Source: Flavobacteriaceae bacterium
GTDB lineage: Bacteria > Bacteroidota > Bacteroidia > Flavobacteriales > Flavobacteriaceae
NCBI GenBank assembly: GCA_013042255.1
Contig: JABDQK010000097.1
Span: 1 to 30,110, forward strand
Direction: 5' to 3'
Length of the DNA stretch: 30,110 nt
Position 1 is the stretch's first letter, and the number at the start of each line of letters is the position of its first letter. Shown piece after piece: positions 8,013-16,168 of this stretch. The notes below the pieces were generated by a model. That model ran no database searches. It had not been told where the DNA came from and saw nothing but the letters and a program-made list of their open reading frames with translations. Both the position numbers and the translations under genes were made by a program.

Positions 8013-8039
8013 AAAAAGAAGCCAAATGGCTTCTTTTTT
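8012..8039. terminator. bidirectional Rho-independent terminator
   Basis: The hairpin GAAGCC-AAAT-GGCTTC is extended by an A-run on the left (8011-8017) and a T-run on the right (8034-8039). Each strand therefore shows a stem followed by a U-tract. It separates the convergent small membrane protein gene (+) and the receptor gene ending at 8065 (-). Confidence 0.88.
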
Positions 8040-8064
8040 GTTTTATCTCCTTTTTTAGACCTGA

Positions 8065-10575
8065 TCAGGTTCCTTCAAATTCAAATTCTTCTTCCTGTCC
8101 TCCTCTTCCGTTTCGGTTTCTTTGATTCTGTGGCTGATTAAATCGATAGAGGAAAGAAAGTGTAATCTGTCTTTCTCTCCACTGGAATTCACTATAAGTA
8201 GCTACCGTATTTGTAATCGTTTCTGTTCTCCTTTTTCTGGAATTAAACACGTCACTTACATTGAGTGACAAGGTAGCTTTGTCCTTAATTACATCCTTAC
8301 TAAAGGCCAGGTTGGTACTCAGTATTCCCTTATTTTCATTCTGCGCATCCTTTCGCGGTCCGCGATAGAAAATATTTGATTGAAAATCAATATCGCCCGG
8401 CATAGGGATTTTTGCACTGAATCGTGTAAACCAGGTAAAATTATCAGCATCAAAGTTTTGAGTAATCTCTTCATTCAGGAAATTCGTATAGGTATAATCC
8501 CCCCTTAATTGCTGCTGGAAAAGATTGAGGTTTAAGGTAAGCCTCCAATCGCGTTTAGGAGTATAGGTGGTGGTGAACTCCATGCCGTATCGGCTATCCG
8601 TTGCAAGGTTGATAGGTGTTCGAGCCTGAACAGGTACCAGCACCGGATTGTTGGGGTCGTCAGGATTTTCAATTTCCACAAAATCTCCTGTTTCCTGAGT
8701 GATAAACTGGAAAACTCCTGTAGATCGGTTGAAATATCCCGATGTGGTAAACGTAATCTTATCCCATCGTTTTAAATAACCGAGATCGAAGGCGTTTGTG
8801 AAAGTGGGGTCCAGATCCGGATTTCCCTGAAAAAGATTGGTATTACTCGATCTTGATGGGAATGGATTGATAAATCTGGAGCGCGGCCGGCGTAATCTGC
8901 GGCTATAGCTAATAGTCAGCTGCTCTGTCTCTGAAAACTCATATCCCAGAAACAGGGAGGGAAACCAATTTACATAATCTTTATCGGAAACTTCCTGGGT
9001 ATCGACCAGCTCAATGCCAATATCCGATGCTTCCATTCTAAGTCCGCCCAAAACACTGAATTTCTTAACCTTGGTACCCAGCTGCATATAAGCTGCATTG
9101 ACGTATTCCTTGTAATTTAGTTCGTTACTAAAATCTGGATCCCTGTCGAGCACCCCATCTTCGAGTATTCCAAAATCGAAATCCGTATTAAAATTATTGA
9201 AGGTGCCACGGTACCCCATCTCAAATTGAGACATATTATCCTTTCCAAACGGAAGTACATAGTCAAATTGCACCAATTGATTTATCTGCGATTCATCATT
9301 GATGGTCTGTTCGGTGGGTAAGGCTGCAGATTCTCCGAGAACAATTTCATCTATGATGGAATTCTCTATTTCATCTCCTCTTGAATACTGATAATCCATG
9401 GTAAATTCATGGCCTTCTTTGTCAAAAGTCTTCTTGTAGTTAACTGAATACTGAACATTGTCATCCTCTTCAGCTTCAACAGTAGACCGATTTCTTCTAA
9501 TAGTAGGATTTCTTACTTCATCAAAATTAAAAAAGTCGATATCCACGGTATTCTCCCCATCAGATTTCCGAATGACCAGTGAATTGGTAATGCTGCTGGT
9601 TTCACTGAAAAAGTACTCAAATCCAATGTTGGTGTTAAAGCTGTTATCCTGCCGTTGATATTCCCTGATTTCATCCTGGAAACTGACCGTATTCCCATTT
9701 TCATCGAAATTTTCCTGTTCAAAAAGTGCATTTCCGGGAGCATCTCGATAACGGTAGGTGGTGGTGGTAAAAATGTTGAATTTTTCCCGGCGCAGGTTCA
9801 GGCTCACAGCTGTTCCGTAGTTATCCGGATAACCCGCAAACACATTTACTGATCCGTTTACCCCGGCTGTTTTACTTTGTCTTAATATAATATTGAGTAT
9901 TCCCGCTGTTCCTTCTGCATCATAACGTGCAGAGGGATTCGTGATCACTTCAACCCTTTCAATAGACTCTGCCGGGAGCTGCTGAAGAGCTTGCGGACTC
10001 AAGCCCGACAGGGCAGAGGGTTTGCCATTAATCAGGATACGAACACTCTCGTTTCCTCTCAGGCTAATATTTCCTTCAACATCAACTGTAACGGAAGGGA
10101 CATTATCCAGAACATCGGTCACAGACCCACCTCGTACGGTAAGATCCTGACCTACGTTGTAAACTTTTTTATCTAAGCGTAATTCTACCGTAGTTCGTTC
10201 TCCTACAACTACCACATCTTCCAGCATCTCTGCATCTACTTCAAGCTGAATAGCCCCCAGGTCGGTTGAACTCCTGAATGTTTGAGCCTTTAACTCGAAA
10301 GTCTTATAAGAAAGATACTCCACCCTTACGTTGTACTGACCCGGCATAGTCTGAACAGAAAATTTACCGTCGAGATCAGAAATTCCTCCGGTTACCATCT
10401 CAGGCCTCCGCACGCTTTGTAAAATAAGAGTGGCGTATTCGAGGGGCTGATTTGTATCCTTGTCATAAACAGTACCCGAAATAGTAATTGGAGACGGGCG
10501 CTGACCGGAAGGTCTTTGGGAGAAGGACATTAAAAAAGCCATTAGAAACAATGGCAAAAGGATGGATTTTTTCAT
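8065..10575 (-). CDS. TonB-dependent-receptor-like outer membrane beta-barrel protein
   Basis: This 836-aa outer-membrane protein has a Sec signal peptide (MKKSILLPLFLMAFLMSFSQ). A carboxypeptidase-regulatory-like domain follows (about 31-115: TISGTVYDKDTNQPLEYATL, SDLDGKFSV). Next is a plug domain (about 135-240: DVLDNVPSVTVDVEGNISLR, then ILINGKPSALSG and the RVEVITNPSARYDAEGTAGI motif). The rest is a long barrel domain of the OMP_b-brl_3 type, containing SYSRRLRRPRSRFINPFPS and NPDLDPTFTNAFDLGYLKRW. The C-terminus is Arg/Asn/Gly-rich and then acidic (EEEFEFEGT). No SusD partner is nearby, so a polysaccharide-utilisation role is not indicated and the substrate is unknown. Its ATG directly abuts the stop codon of the upstream gene, implying translational coupling. 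It ends 26 bp before the bidirectional terminator. Confidence 0.9.
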   Translation of the reverse strand: MKKSILLPLFLMAFLMSFSQRPSGQRPSPITISGTVYDKDTNQPLEYATLILQSVRRPEMVTGGISDLDGKFSVQTMPGQYNVRVEYLSYKTFELKAQTFRSSTDLGAIQLEVDAEMLEDVVVVGERTTVELRLDKKVYNVGQDLTVRGGSVTDVLDNVPSVTVDVEGNISLRGNESVRILINGKPSALSGLSPQALQQLPAESIERVEVITNPSARYDAEGTAGILNIILRQSKTAGVNGSVNVFAGYPDNYGTAVSLNLRREKFNIFTTTTYRYRDAPGNALFEQENFDENGNTVSFQDEIREYQRQDNSFNTNIGFEYFFSETSSITNSLVIRKSDGENTVDIDFFNFDEVRNPTIRRNRSTVEAEEDDNVQYSVNYKKTFDKEGHEFTMDYQYSRGDEIENSIIDEIVLGESAALPTEQTINDESQINQLVQFDYVLPFGKDNMSQFEMGYRGTFNNFNTDFDFGILEDGVLDRDPDFSNELNYKEYVNAAYMQLGTKVKKFSVLGGLRMEASDIGIELVDTQEVSDKDYVNWFPSLFLGYEFSETEQLTISYSRRLRRPRSRFINPFPSRSSNTNLFQGNPDLDPTFTNAFDLGYLKRWDKITFTTSGYFNRSTGVFQFITQETGDFVEIENPDDPNNPVLVPVQARTPINLATDSRYGMEFTTTYTPKRDWRLTLNLNLFQQQLRGDYTYTNFLNEEITQNFDADNFTWFTRFSAKIPMPGDIDFQSNIFYRGPRKDAQNENKGILSTNLAFSKDVIKDKATLSLNVSDVFNSRKRRTETITNTVATYSEFQWRERQITLSFLYRFNQPQNQRNRNGRGGQEEEFEFEGT

Positions 10576-11022
10576 TTAAGACTTATTTTTTTTCTTTTTT
10601 CTTTTTTTCGATTTGGACTTTTTACCTCTGTTTTCACGGTATTCCTTCAGGGCTTCGAATTTGTCTGCAGGAAGGCTTGCCTTTAGCTCCTCATCCTGTT
10701 TTAAATTGATCTGTTCATACGCTTCCCTGGTTTTTTCGGGCTCCAGCTTGAGGATTTGAATTTCTATGCGTTGCTGCACGTATTTAGTGAGGATCGATTT
10801 TAAGATGGCCTGTTCAAATTCTGAAAATTCGATAGCTTCAAGGAGTTTGGGCATCTCAGCTTCAACCAGTTCCTCGGCGGTCATGGGTTCAGCAGGTTCG
10901 GGCTTATCCTGGGTTTGAGGGGCTATTCGCCTGCGGCTCATTGTTCCATACTGTGCTTCAGCATAAAACGATGCCGCAAAGAAAAATAGAATTAGAAGAA
11001 TATGGTGTTGGTTCGCTCTCAT
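10576..11022 (-). CDS. small secreted helical protein, operon partner of the outer-membrane receptor
   Basis: The 148-aa product has a clear signal peptide, HHILLILFFFAASFYAEA, with predicted cleavage before Gln24, so it is periplasmic or surface-exposed. After a Pro/Glu-rich linker (about 40-55) comes a helical domain (about 55-128) with LVEAEMPKLLEAIEFSEFEQ and DEELKASLPADKFEALKEYR. This resembles Spy/CpxP-like helical periplasmic proteins by pattern only. The C-terminus (about 131-148) is extremely basic, KKSKSKKRKKKKNKS, encoded by a long A-rich mRNA tract. An in-frame TTG at 11040 could extend it, but it overlaps a -7 box, so I chose the ATG at 11022. Its stop abuts the receptor start. 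A chaperone or accessory role for the receptor is inference. Confidence 0.8.
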   Translation of the reverse strand: MRANQHHILLILFFFAASFYAEAQYGTMSRRRIAPQTQDKPEPAEPMTAEELVEAEMPKLLEAIEFSEFEQAILKSILTKYVQQRIEIQILKLEPEKTREAYEQINLKQDEELKASLPADKFEALKEYRENRGKKSKSKKRKKKKNKS

Positions 11023-11037
11023 TTCTGAATTCACTTT

Positions 11038-11045
11038 CAAATGTA
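11038..11045 (-). promoter_or_regulatory. -7 promoter element of the receptor operon
   Basis: TACATTTG on the minus strand matches TAnnTTTG exactly, 16 nt before the ATG at 11022. No convincing TTG -33 box lies upstream. Confidence 0.5.
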
Positions 11046-11150
11046 TACGGAAGTGAATGAGTGCGCGGTTAAATGTTTGTTAAAAGGCAAAGGATACCTT
11101 AACAATTGAGAAAAGTTTAAGAGAAGTTTTAGGAAAATTGGGAAAACGAA

Positions 11151-11498
11151 TTATTCAGCCAGTAATTCTGATATATTCTCAGGAGGCCTTCCAATGACTC
11201 CTTTTCCATTGTAAATAACTACAGGTCGTTCTATAAGCTTGGGATGAGCCAGCAAAGCATTTACGATCATTTCCTCGGTGAGATCTTTTCCTTTAAAATC
11301 GGATTTCCAGATCGCTTCCTGTTTTCTGACAAGCTCAGAAGCATTGATATTCAGGGTATTCAGTATTTCAAGCAATTCGGATCTGCTGAGATTATTTTCC
11401 AGGTATTTGATAATTTCAAAAGGTTTCCCGCTTTCTTCTACGATGGCAAGGCCTTCACGCGATTTGCGACATCTGGGATTGTGGTAAATTTTGATCAT
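11151..11498 (-). CDS. arsC: ArsC family arsenate reductase-like protein (glutaredoxin type)
   Basis: This 115-aa thioredoxin-fold protein of the ArsC/Spx/YffB superfamily has the redox cysteine in YHNPRCRKSREGL (Cys10). The arginines expected to hold the arsenate oxyanion in R773-type ArsC are present: Arg58 (ASELVRKQE), Arg91 (LIERPVV) and Arg104 (VIGRPPE). This supports glutaredoxin-dependent reduction of arsenate to arsenite, or a related thiol-redox role. No arsR, arsB or acr3 gene is adjacent, so it is not part of a classical ars operon. It lies 4 bp downstream of prfB and is probably co-transcribed with it. Flavobacterial genomes often carry such stand-alone copies whose true substrate is uncertain. 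Confidence 0.85.
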   Translation of the reverse strand: MIKIYHNPRCRKSREGLAIVEESGKPFEIIKYLENNLSRSELLEILNTLNINASELVRKQEAIWKSDFKGKDLTEEMIVNALLAHPKLIERPVVIYNGKGVIGRPPENISELLAE

Positions 11499-11502
11499 AA
11501 TT

Positions 11503-12601
11503 CTAACTTTCTTGATTCTGTCCCATCATCATGAGATAGGCTTTGAGGAACATGTTGAGATCCCCGTCCATAACGGCGTCTACATTTCCTGTTTCTTCGC
11601 CTGTACGAACATCTTTAACTAATTTGTATGGGTGCATCACATAATTTCTGATCTGGGAACCCCATTCGATCTTCATTTTAGACGATTCGATTTCATCCCG
11701 GGCTTCCTGCTTTTTCCTCAATTCAATTTCATAGAGCTGAGACTTTAACATCTTTAGGGCCGTCGCCCGATTATCGTGCTGCGATCTTGAATCTGAACAG
11801 GAAATTTGTATTCCTGTGGGTTTGTGCACCAATTGTACCTTGGTTTCAACCTTATTTACATTTTGCCCACCCGCTCCGCTAGATCGGGCTGTAGTGATCT
11901 CTATGTCTGCAGGATTCACTTCGATCTCAATACTATCGTCAACCAGCGGGTAAACGTAGACCGAAGCAAAAGAAGTATGCCTTTTTGCATTACTGTCGAA
12001 GGGTGAAATTCTAACCAGACGGTGAACTCCGTTTTCCCCTTTCAACCAACCAAAGGCGTAATCTCCTTCAATTTCAAGTGTTACCGTTTTGATTCCCGCT
12101 ACATCACCTTCCTGGTAATTGAGTTCTTTTACTTTATAGCCGTTTTTCTCGCTCCACATCAGATACATTCGCATAAGCATGGAGGCCCAGTCACAGCTCT
12201 CAGTGCCTCCTGCTCCGGCAGTAATTTGAAGTACGGCGGTCATTTCATCTCCTTCTTCGGAGAGCATGTTCTTAAATTCGAGCTTTTCTACGGCATCAAG
12301 AGCCCTTGAATGTTGGGTTTCAACTTCAGCAGGGGCAACTTCCCCTTCTTTCTGGAATTCGAGTAGTACTTCAAGGTCATTGGCTAGTGCCAGTGCCGTA
12401 TTGTATTCTTCCACCCATTTTTTCTTGGCCTGAAGCTGGCGCATTTTTATCTGGGCTTCCTGGGGGTTATCCCAAAAATCAGGTGCTAAGGTTTTCTCCT
12501 CTTCATTCTCAATTTCGATCAATTTGGCATCGATGTCAAAGATACCTCCTTAACGCACCAAGGCGCTCAATAAGATCTTTCTGATGATCTGTAGTTACCA
12601 T
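11503..12601 (-). CDS. prfB: peptide chain release factor 2 (RF2), expressed by programmed +1 frameshift
   Basis: RF2 ends translation at UGA and UAA. Frame 0 starts at the ATG at 12601 and reads [21 protein letters not shown], then meets an in-frame TGA (12538-12536). The site AGG AGG TAT CTT TGA C is the classic prfB recoding signal. Slipping +1 on CTT-T continues as [11 protein letters not shown], giving a 365-aa protein, the same length as E. coli RF2. The codon-recognition tripeptide SPF is at residues 199-201 and the catalytic GGQ at 244-246 ([14 protein letters not shown]). [18 protein letters not shown] near the C-terminus is also typical. RF2 scarcity promotes the shift, so the gene is autoregulated. 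Annotation beginning at about 12522 would miss the first 26 residues. arsC follows 4 bp downstream. Confidence 0.97.
12535..12550 (-). promoter_or_regulatory. prfB programmed +1 ribosomal frameshift site
   Basis: On the minus strand the site reads AGGAGGTATCTTTGAC: a Shine-Dalgarno-like AGGAGG, the slippery CTT-T and the in-frame TGA followed by C. The spacing between the SD-like hexamer and the CTT codon is the same as in E. coli (AGGGGGTATCTTTGAC). It is the strongest SD-like sequence I noticed in the window. Confidence 0.95.
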
Positions 12602-12664
12602 TCTGAATAAATTTCATGTAAAAGTACCATGTTTTTAAAGAGTAGGGAATTTTTAAAATTAAAA

Positions 12665-12682
12665 TTATTGTTGTTGTTGCTG
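12665..12682 (-). repeat. short CAA triplet tract at the 3' end of the transglutaminase gene
   Basis: The last codons are CAG CAA CAA CAA CAA then TAA, giving a Gln5 tail. It is a short simple repeat in which copy number could change without altering the frame. Confidence 0.7.
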
Positions 12683-13525
12683 CCCGTGTACCTGAACACT
12701 ATGTGAAGTAGTATTTTCACCTTTTGAAAGAATAATTCCTTTGATTGGAGCACAATCTGCATAGTCTTTTCCATGGGCAACCTTAATGTGATTGTCACTC
12801 GCCAGGATGTTGTTTGTGGGATCAAATCCAACCCATCCCACATCCATAAGATAGGCCTCAGTCCATGCGTGCATCTGGGAGTCTCCGAAATATCCGTTCC
12901 CCTGGTGGAGATACCCTGACACATACCGGCAGGGAATCCCATACTGCCTGGCAATAGCAGAGAACAAATGTGCAAAATCCTGACATACCCCGTGACGATT
13001 CTCAACAATGTAATCCAATGTTGTATTTACATGCGTAACCCCGGGCGTATAGAATATTTTTTCGAACACCCATTTGTTCAGCAGCTGTAAATTCTCAAAG
13101 ACGGTTTCTCCCTTATTGTATTCGAAAAAATTGCTGTGCTCATCTAAAAGGGTGGTCAGAGGAGTTTTGCGCAGAAAGGGTTCATGGTCTACCTTGAAAT
13201 GAAGATCGTGGTAACGATTGAGTTCTTCAAAAGGATCGGTCGCTAATTCAAAATTAAAAGGATTTAATATTTTTTTGTTGAGGGTAAAGTTCGCCTTGAA
13301 TTCTATGTTTTTGAATTTTGTCCTCGCAAGGATGCGAAGGGTTTTAAAGCCATAGGCATTGGTGGAAATTTCATATGGAAAATTCATTGAATTAGTGAAA
13401 GAAAATGAATGCAATTCCTGGTTTTCGTCCTGGTGCGGACAAATAAGGAACTGCCACCTCGCTTCTTTCACAGGAAATTCATACTGGTTTTCAGCGCAAT
13501 AGACAATCTTGTATTCGAGAGACAT
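12665..13525 (-). CDS. transglutaminase-like cysteine protease-fold protein
   Basis: The 286-aa protein has an N-terminal beta-rich domain (about 1-115, the usual bacterial transglutaminase N-terminal region) and a transglutaminase-like core. The catalytic triad is visible: Cys181 in HGVCQDFAHLF, His219 in QMHAWTEAYL and Asp235 in GFDPTNN. No signal peptide is seen, so it is likely cytoplasmic. Bacterial members often act as peptidases or amidases and less often as cross-linkers. It is the third gene of the ATP-grasp / alpha-E / transglutaminase operon, 31 bp after the alpha-E gene. The C-terminus ends in five glutamines from a CAG(CAA)4 tract directly before the TAA stop, which is unusual. 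Its substrate is unknown. Confidence 0.9.
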   Translation of the reverse strand: MSLEYKIVYCAENQYEFPVKEARWQFLICPHQDENQELHSFSFTNSMNFPYEISTNAYGFKTLRILARTKFKNIEFKANFTLNKKILNPFNFELATDPFEELNRYHDLHFKVDHEPFLRKTPLTTLLDEHSNFFEYNKGETVFENLQLLNKWVFEKIFYTPGVTHVNTTLDYIVENRHGVCQDFAHLFSAIARQYGIPCRYVSGYLHQGNGYFGDSQMHAWTEAYLMDVGWVGFDPTNNILASDNHIKVAHGKDYADCAPIKGIILSKGENTTSHSVQVHGQQQQQ

Positions 13526-13556
13526 TATTGCTTATAGATTATTAGGGAAGCCTGGA

Positions 13557-14504
13557 TCAATAGTGAAAAAACTCATTCTCCATTTTGGTGCCAATATCGG
13601 CTAAATTCTTTAACATACCGTCAATAAATTGTTCGATATTTCCTTCAATTTCTTCAATATACTTGTACTGATATTCCGATCTCACTCTCCCTACCAGAAA
13701 GGCGGTCGAATTCTTATTATAGCGAAATGAATTATCGAGTACCCTGATATGCCTGTAAATCTGATTTAAGCTGTTCATCAGAGATCTTGGGCAATTGGGA
13801 TTCAGGATCAGAAACTCAAGGGTTGTTGCACTAGTTGGTGTTTTCTTATAAAACCGGCGCATCATATCATAGGATTCCACGCTTTTCAAAAGTGTGGTCC
13901 ATTCAAAACTATTTCTGAAAGTGTTACCGTAGCCTCCCTTTGAAATGGATGCGTCCTTATATTTTGAATTGATAATTCGTATCAACTGATTGGCCCGTTC
14001 CAGGTTTACACCCAATAAGATAATGGCATACACTTCATCGTGGAGGAGCGTACTCCGGATTTTCCCTCTCAGGATAGACGACATTTCAATGATATTTATG
14101 CAGAAATCGTACATACCTTTTTTAAGGAAGTGATCTACAGGATATTTTAACACAAAGTGATAAAACTTATTGATGGATTCATAGAGGTCAGTTGAGATAA
14201 GGTCCCTGGCGCTATTAGCATTTTCCCGTGTATACTTTACATTGCTGATAATAGAGTAGGGGTGGTCGTGGTCAAGGGCCAGTTTGAAAAGCACGTCTTC
14301 TTCATTGAGTTCCGTCCCTTCTGGAGATTCCGGATCCCCGATCATTCTCAGCATCGAATTCAGTACAAACTGCCTCGATCTGGAGAGTTCGTTGGGGGCA
14401 TCCAGGGATGAGAAATAATTGACATGCATATATCGAGCAATATGCTCAGATCGCTCTATATAACGTCCCATCCAGAATAGATTATTGGCTACTCTTGCTA
14501 ACAT
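13557..14504 (-). CDS. alpha-E domain protein (DUF403)
   Basis: This 315-aa, almost entirely alpha-helical protein begins MLARVANNLFWMGRYIERSE, the hallmark of the alpha-E family with its conserved Glu-Arg (residues 17-18). No membrane segments are visible. The biochemical role is unknown. The family occurs almost only next to circularly permuted ATP-grasp proteins and transglutaminase-like proteins, as here, where it starts 4 bp after the ATP-grasp stop and precedes the transglutaminase gene. Published comparative genomics predicts joint action in making or modifying a peptide. Length is normal for the family, and frame and start are clear. Confidence 0.92.
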   Translation of the reverse strand: MLARVANNLFWMGRYIERSEHIARYMHVNYFSSLDAPNELSRSRQFVLNSMLRMIGDPESPEGTELNEEDVLFKLALDHDHPYSIISNVKYTRENANSARDLISTDLYESINKFYHFVLKYPVDHFLKKGMYDFCINIIEMSSILRGKIRSTLLHDEVYAIILLGVNLERANQLIRIINSKYKDASISKGGYGNTFRNSFEWTTLLKSVESYDMMRRFYKKTPTSATTLEFLILNPNCPRSLMNSLNQIYRHIRVLDNSFRYNKNSTAFLVGRVRSEYQYKYIEEIEGNIEQFIDGMLKNLADIGTKMENEFFHY

Positions 14505-14508
14505 ATAG

Positions 14509-15972
14509 TTATGGTTTTAATACCCAGGTGTCTTTAGAACCACCGCCCTGAGAAGAATTTACGACTAGATTGCCCCTTTTTAACGCCACCCGTGTTAACC
14601 CCCCTTTGAGGACAAAGTCTTTGTCTTTTCCCAATATGGTAAAGGTCCTCAGGTCTACGTGCCGCTGTTCAAAGGAATTTGTTTCGTCGATGTAGGTAGG
14701 ATGAACGGAAAGCGACATAATAGGCTGCGCCACGTATTTGCGCGGACTTTCCTGTATTTGTTTTTTAACCTTCTCAATCTCTTCCTTACTTAGGCGGTTT
14801 CCTATTGAGATTCCGTAACCCCCGGCTTCATCTACGGGTTTAATGACCAGTTCATGAATGTGCTCCAGTACATATTTCAATTCATCGGGCCTGCTGCAGT
14901 GGTAGGTATGAACATTATTCAGGATGGGGGTCTCATCGAGATAGTACTTGATGATATCCGGCATATAAGTATACACGGCTTTGTCATCCGCTACTCCCGT
15001 GCCGGGTGCGTTTGCCAGGGTAACATTCCCCTTTTTATAAGCTGAGAAGAGTCCGGGAACACCCAGGGCAGAATCAGCCCTGAATTCGAGGGGATCAAGA
15101 AACTGATCGTCAATTCGACGGTAGATAATATCAACTTTTACGGGTCCTTTGATGGTTCTCATATAGACAAATTCGTTCTCCACGAACAGGTCGCGTCCTT
15201 CAACCAGTTCAACACCCATGGTCTTAGCCAGGTAGGAGTGTTCGTAAAAGGCCGAATTGTACATACCCGGGGTGATCACCACAGTGTTGGGACTATCCAC
15301 ACCTTTGGGCTTTACCGTTTCGAGCAGATCCAGAAGATTTTCCGCATAATTGGTTACAGTATGAGTTTCGTAATGATTGAATACCCCAAAAAGCGCCCGT
15401 TTTAGTGCTGTACGGTTGCAAATCACATAACTGACACCAGAGGGACATCTTATATTGTCTTCAAGGACATAGTACTTCCCGTCATTATGCTTAATAATAT
15501 CGGTACCGGAAATGTGGTTGTAAATACCTCCGGGAGGATCCACACCCATCATCTGATGTAAGTAGTTTTCAGATGAACTCACTAACTCAAGCGGCACAAC
15601 TCCCTGTTTGAGAATTTTCTTGTCATGGTAAATGTCGTGTAGAAATAAATTCAGGGCCCTGCTGCGCTGAATAGCTCCTTTTTCAATAAGCTCCCATTCT
15701 TTTGCATCTATAATTCTTGGAAACAGATCGAAGGGAAAAATCTTTTCCTGCATCTCCTTGTCGTCATATACCTGGAAGGTAATACCCTGATTAAAGAAGG
15801 ACGACTTCGCCTTTTCATTTAATCGCATATAATCATCAATACTATGTGCTCCATAGAGGGCAAAAAGCTTTTGGTAAATGTCTTTGACCTTGCCATTGCT
15901 GTCATAGAGTTCATCAAACAGGGCGTGATCTCGCTCGTAAGAAGAAAAAATAGTGCTATCCAGGATCGCCAT
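14509..15972 (-). CDS. circularly permuted type 2 ATP-grasp protein (DUF404/DUF407)
   Basis: This 487-aa predicted ATP-dependent carboxylate-amine ligase is the first gene of the operon. Characteristic stretches are FPFDLFPRIIDAKEWELIEK (80-99), YYVLEDNIRCPSGVSYV with EDN at 171-173, YRRIDDQFLDPLEF (285-297), ANAPGTGVADDKAVY (320-334) and the nucleotide-binding VIKPVDEAGGYGISIG (376-391). The permuted order of the ATP-grasp core is what defines the family. Such enzymes join an amino group to an acyl-phosphate, usually building small peptides or tagging protein ends. No signal peptide is present, so it is cytoplasmic. The start ATG at 15972 opens a 196-bp divergent gap in which I find no exact -7 box for this strand. 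Confidence 0.93.
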   Translation of the reverse strand: MAILDSTIFSSYERDHALFDELYDSNGKVKDIYQKLFALYGAHSIDDYMRLNEKAKSSFFNQGITFQVYDDKEMQEKIFPFDLFPRIIDAKEWELIEKGAIQRSRALNLFLHDIYHDKKILKQGVVPLELVSSSENYLHQMMGVDPPGGIYNHISGTDIIKHNDGKYYVLEDNIRCPSGVSYVICNRTALKRALFGVFNHYETHTVTNYAENLLDLLETVKPKGVDSPNTVVITPGMYNSAFYEHSYLAKTMGVELVEGRDLFVENEFVYMRTIKGPVKVDIIYRRIDDQFLDPLEFRADSALGVPGLFSAYKKGNVTLANAPGTGVADDKAVYTYMPDIIKYYLDETPILNNVHTYHCSRPDELKYVLEHIHELVIKPVDEAGGYGISIGNRLSKEEIEKVKKQIQESPRKYVAQPIMSLSVHPTYIDETNSFEQRHVDLRTFTILGKDKDFVLKGGLTRVALKRGNLVVNSSQGGGSKDTWVLKP

Positions 15973-16168
15973 ATTAATTACTTTGGTGAGTTATGGAAGA
16001 TAATCTAAATTGAATGAATTCGAAACACTAATTTCCTAATTATTCATGGGGATATTTACTGAATTAACAATTAGGGATACCAGCTTTTATGGATATTCTC
16101 TATCATTTTATTACGGTGCTCTGTAGAATCCTCCGAATTTGTATAAATTTAGGCTCTAAACTATCGAG

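Noticed and set aside
11151..11498. Part of an arsenic-resistance operon
   Set aside because: No arsR, arsB/acr3 or other arsenic gene is nearby; the gene sits 4 bp after prfB, so only the reductase-like protein can be supported.
12536..12538. In-frame stop making prfB a pseudogene or a gene starting at TTG 12522
   Set aside because: The surrounding AGGAGGTATCTTTGAC is the known programmed frameshift site, and the upstream 21 codons match the RF2 N-terminus in length and type.
12595..13008. 137-codon minus-strand ORF overlapping the transglutaminase gene
   Set aside because: It is a shifted frame of the transglutaminase coding sequence; the real frame carries the catalytic Cys, His and Asp.
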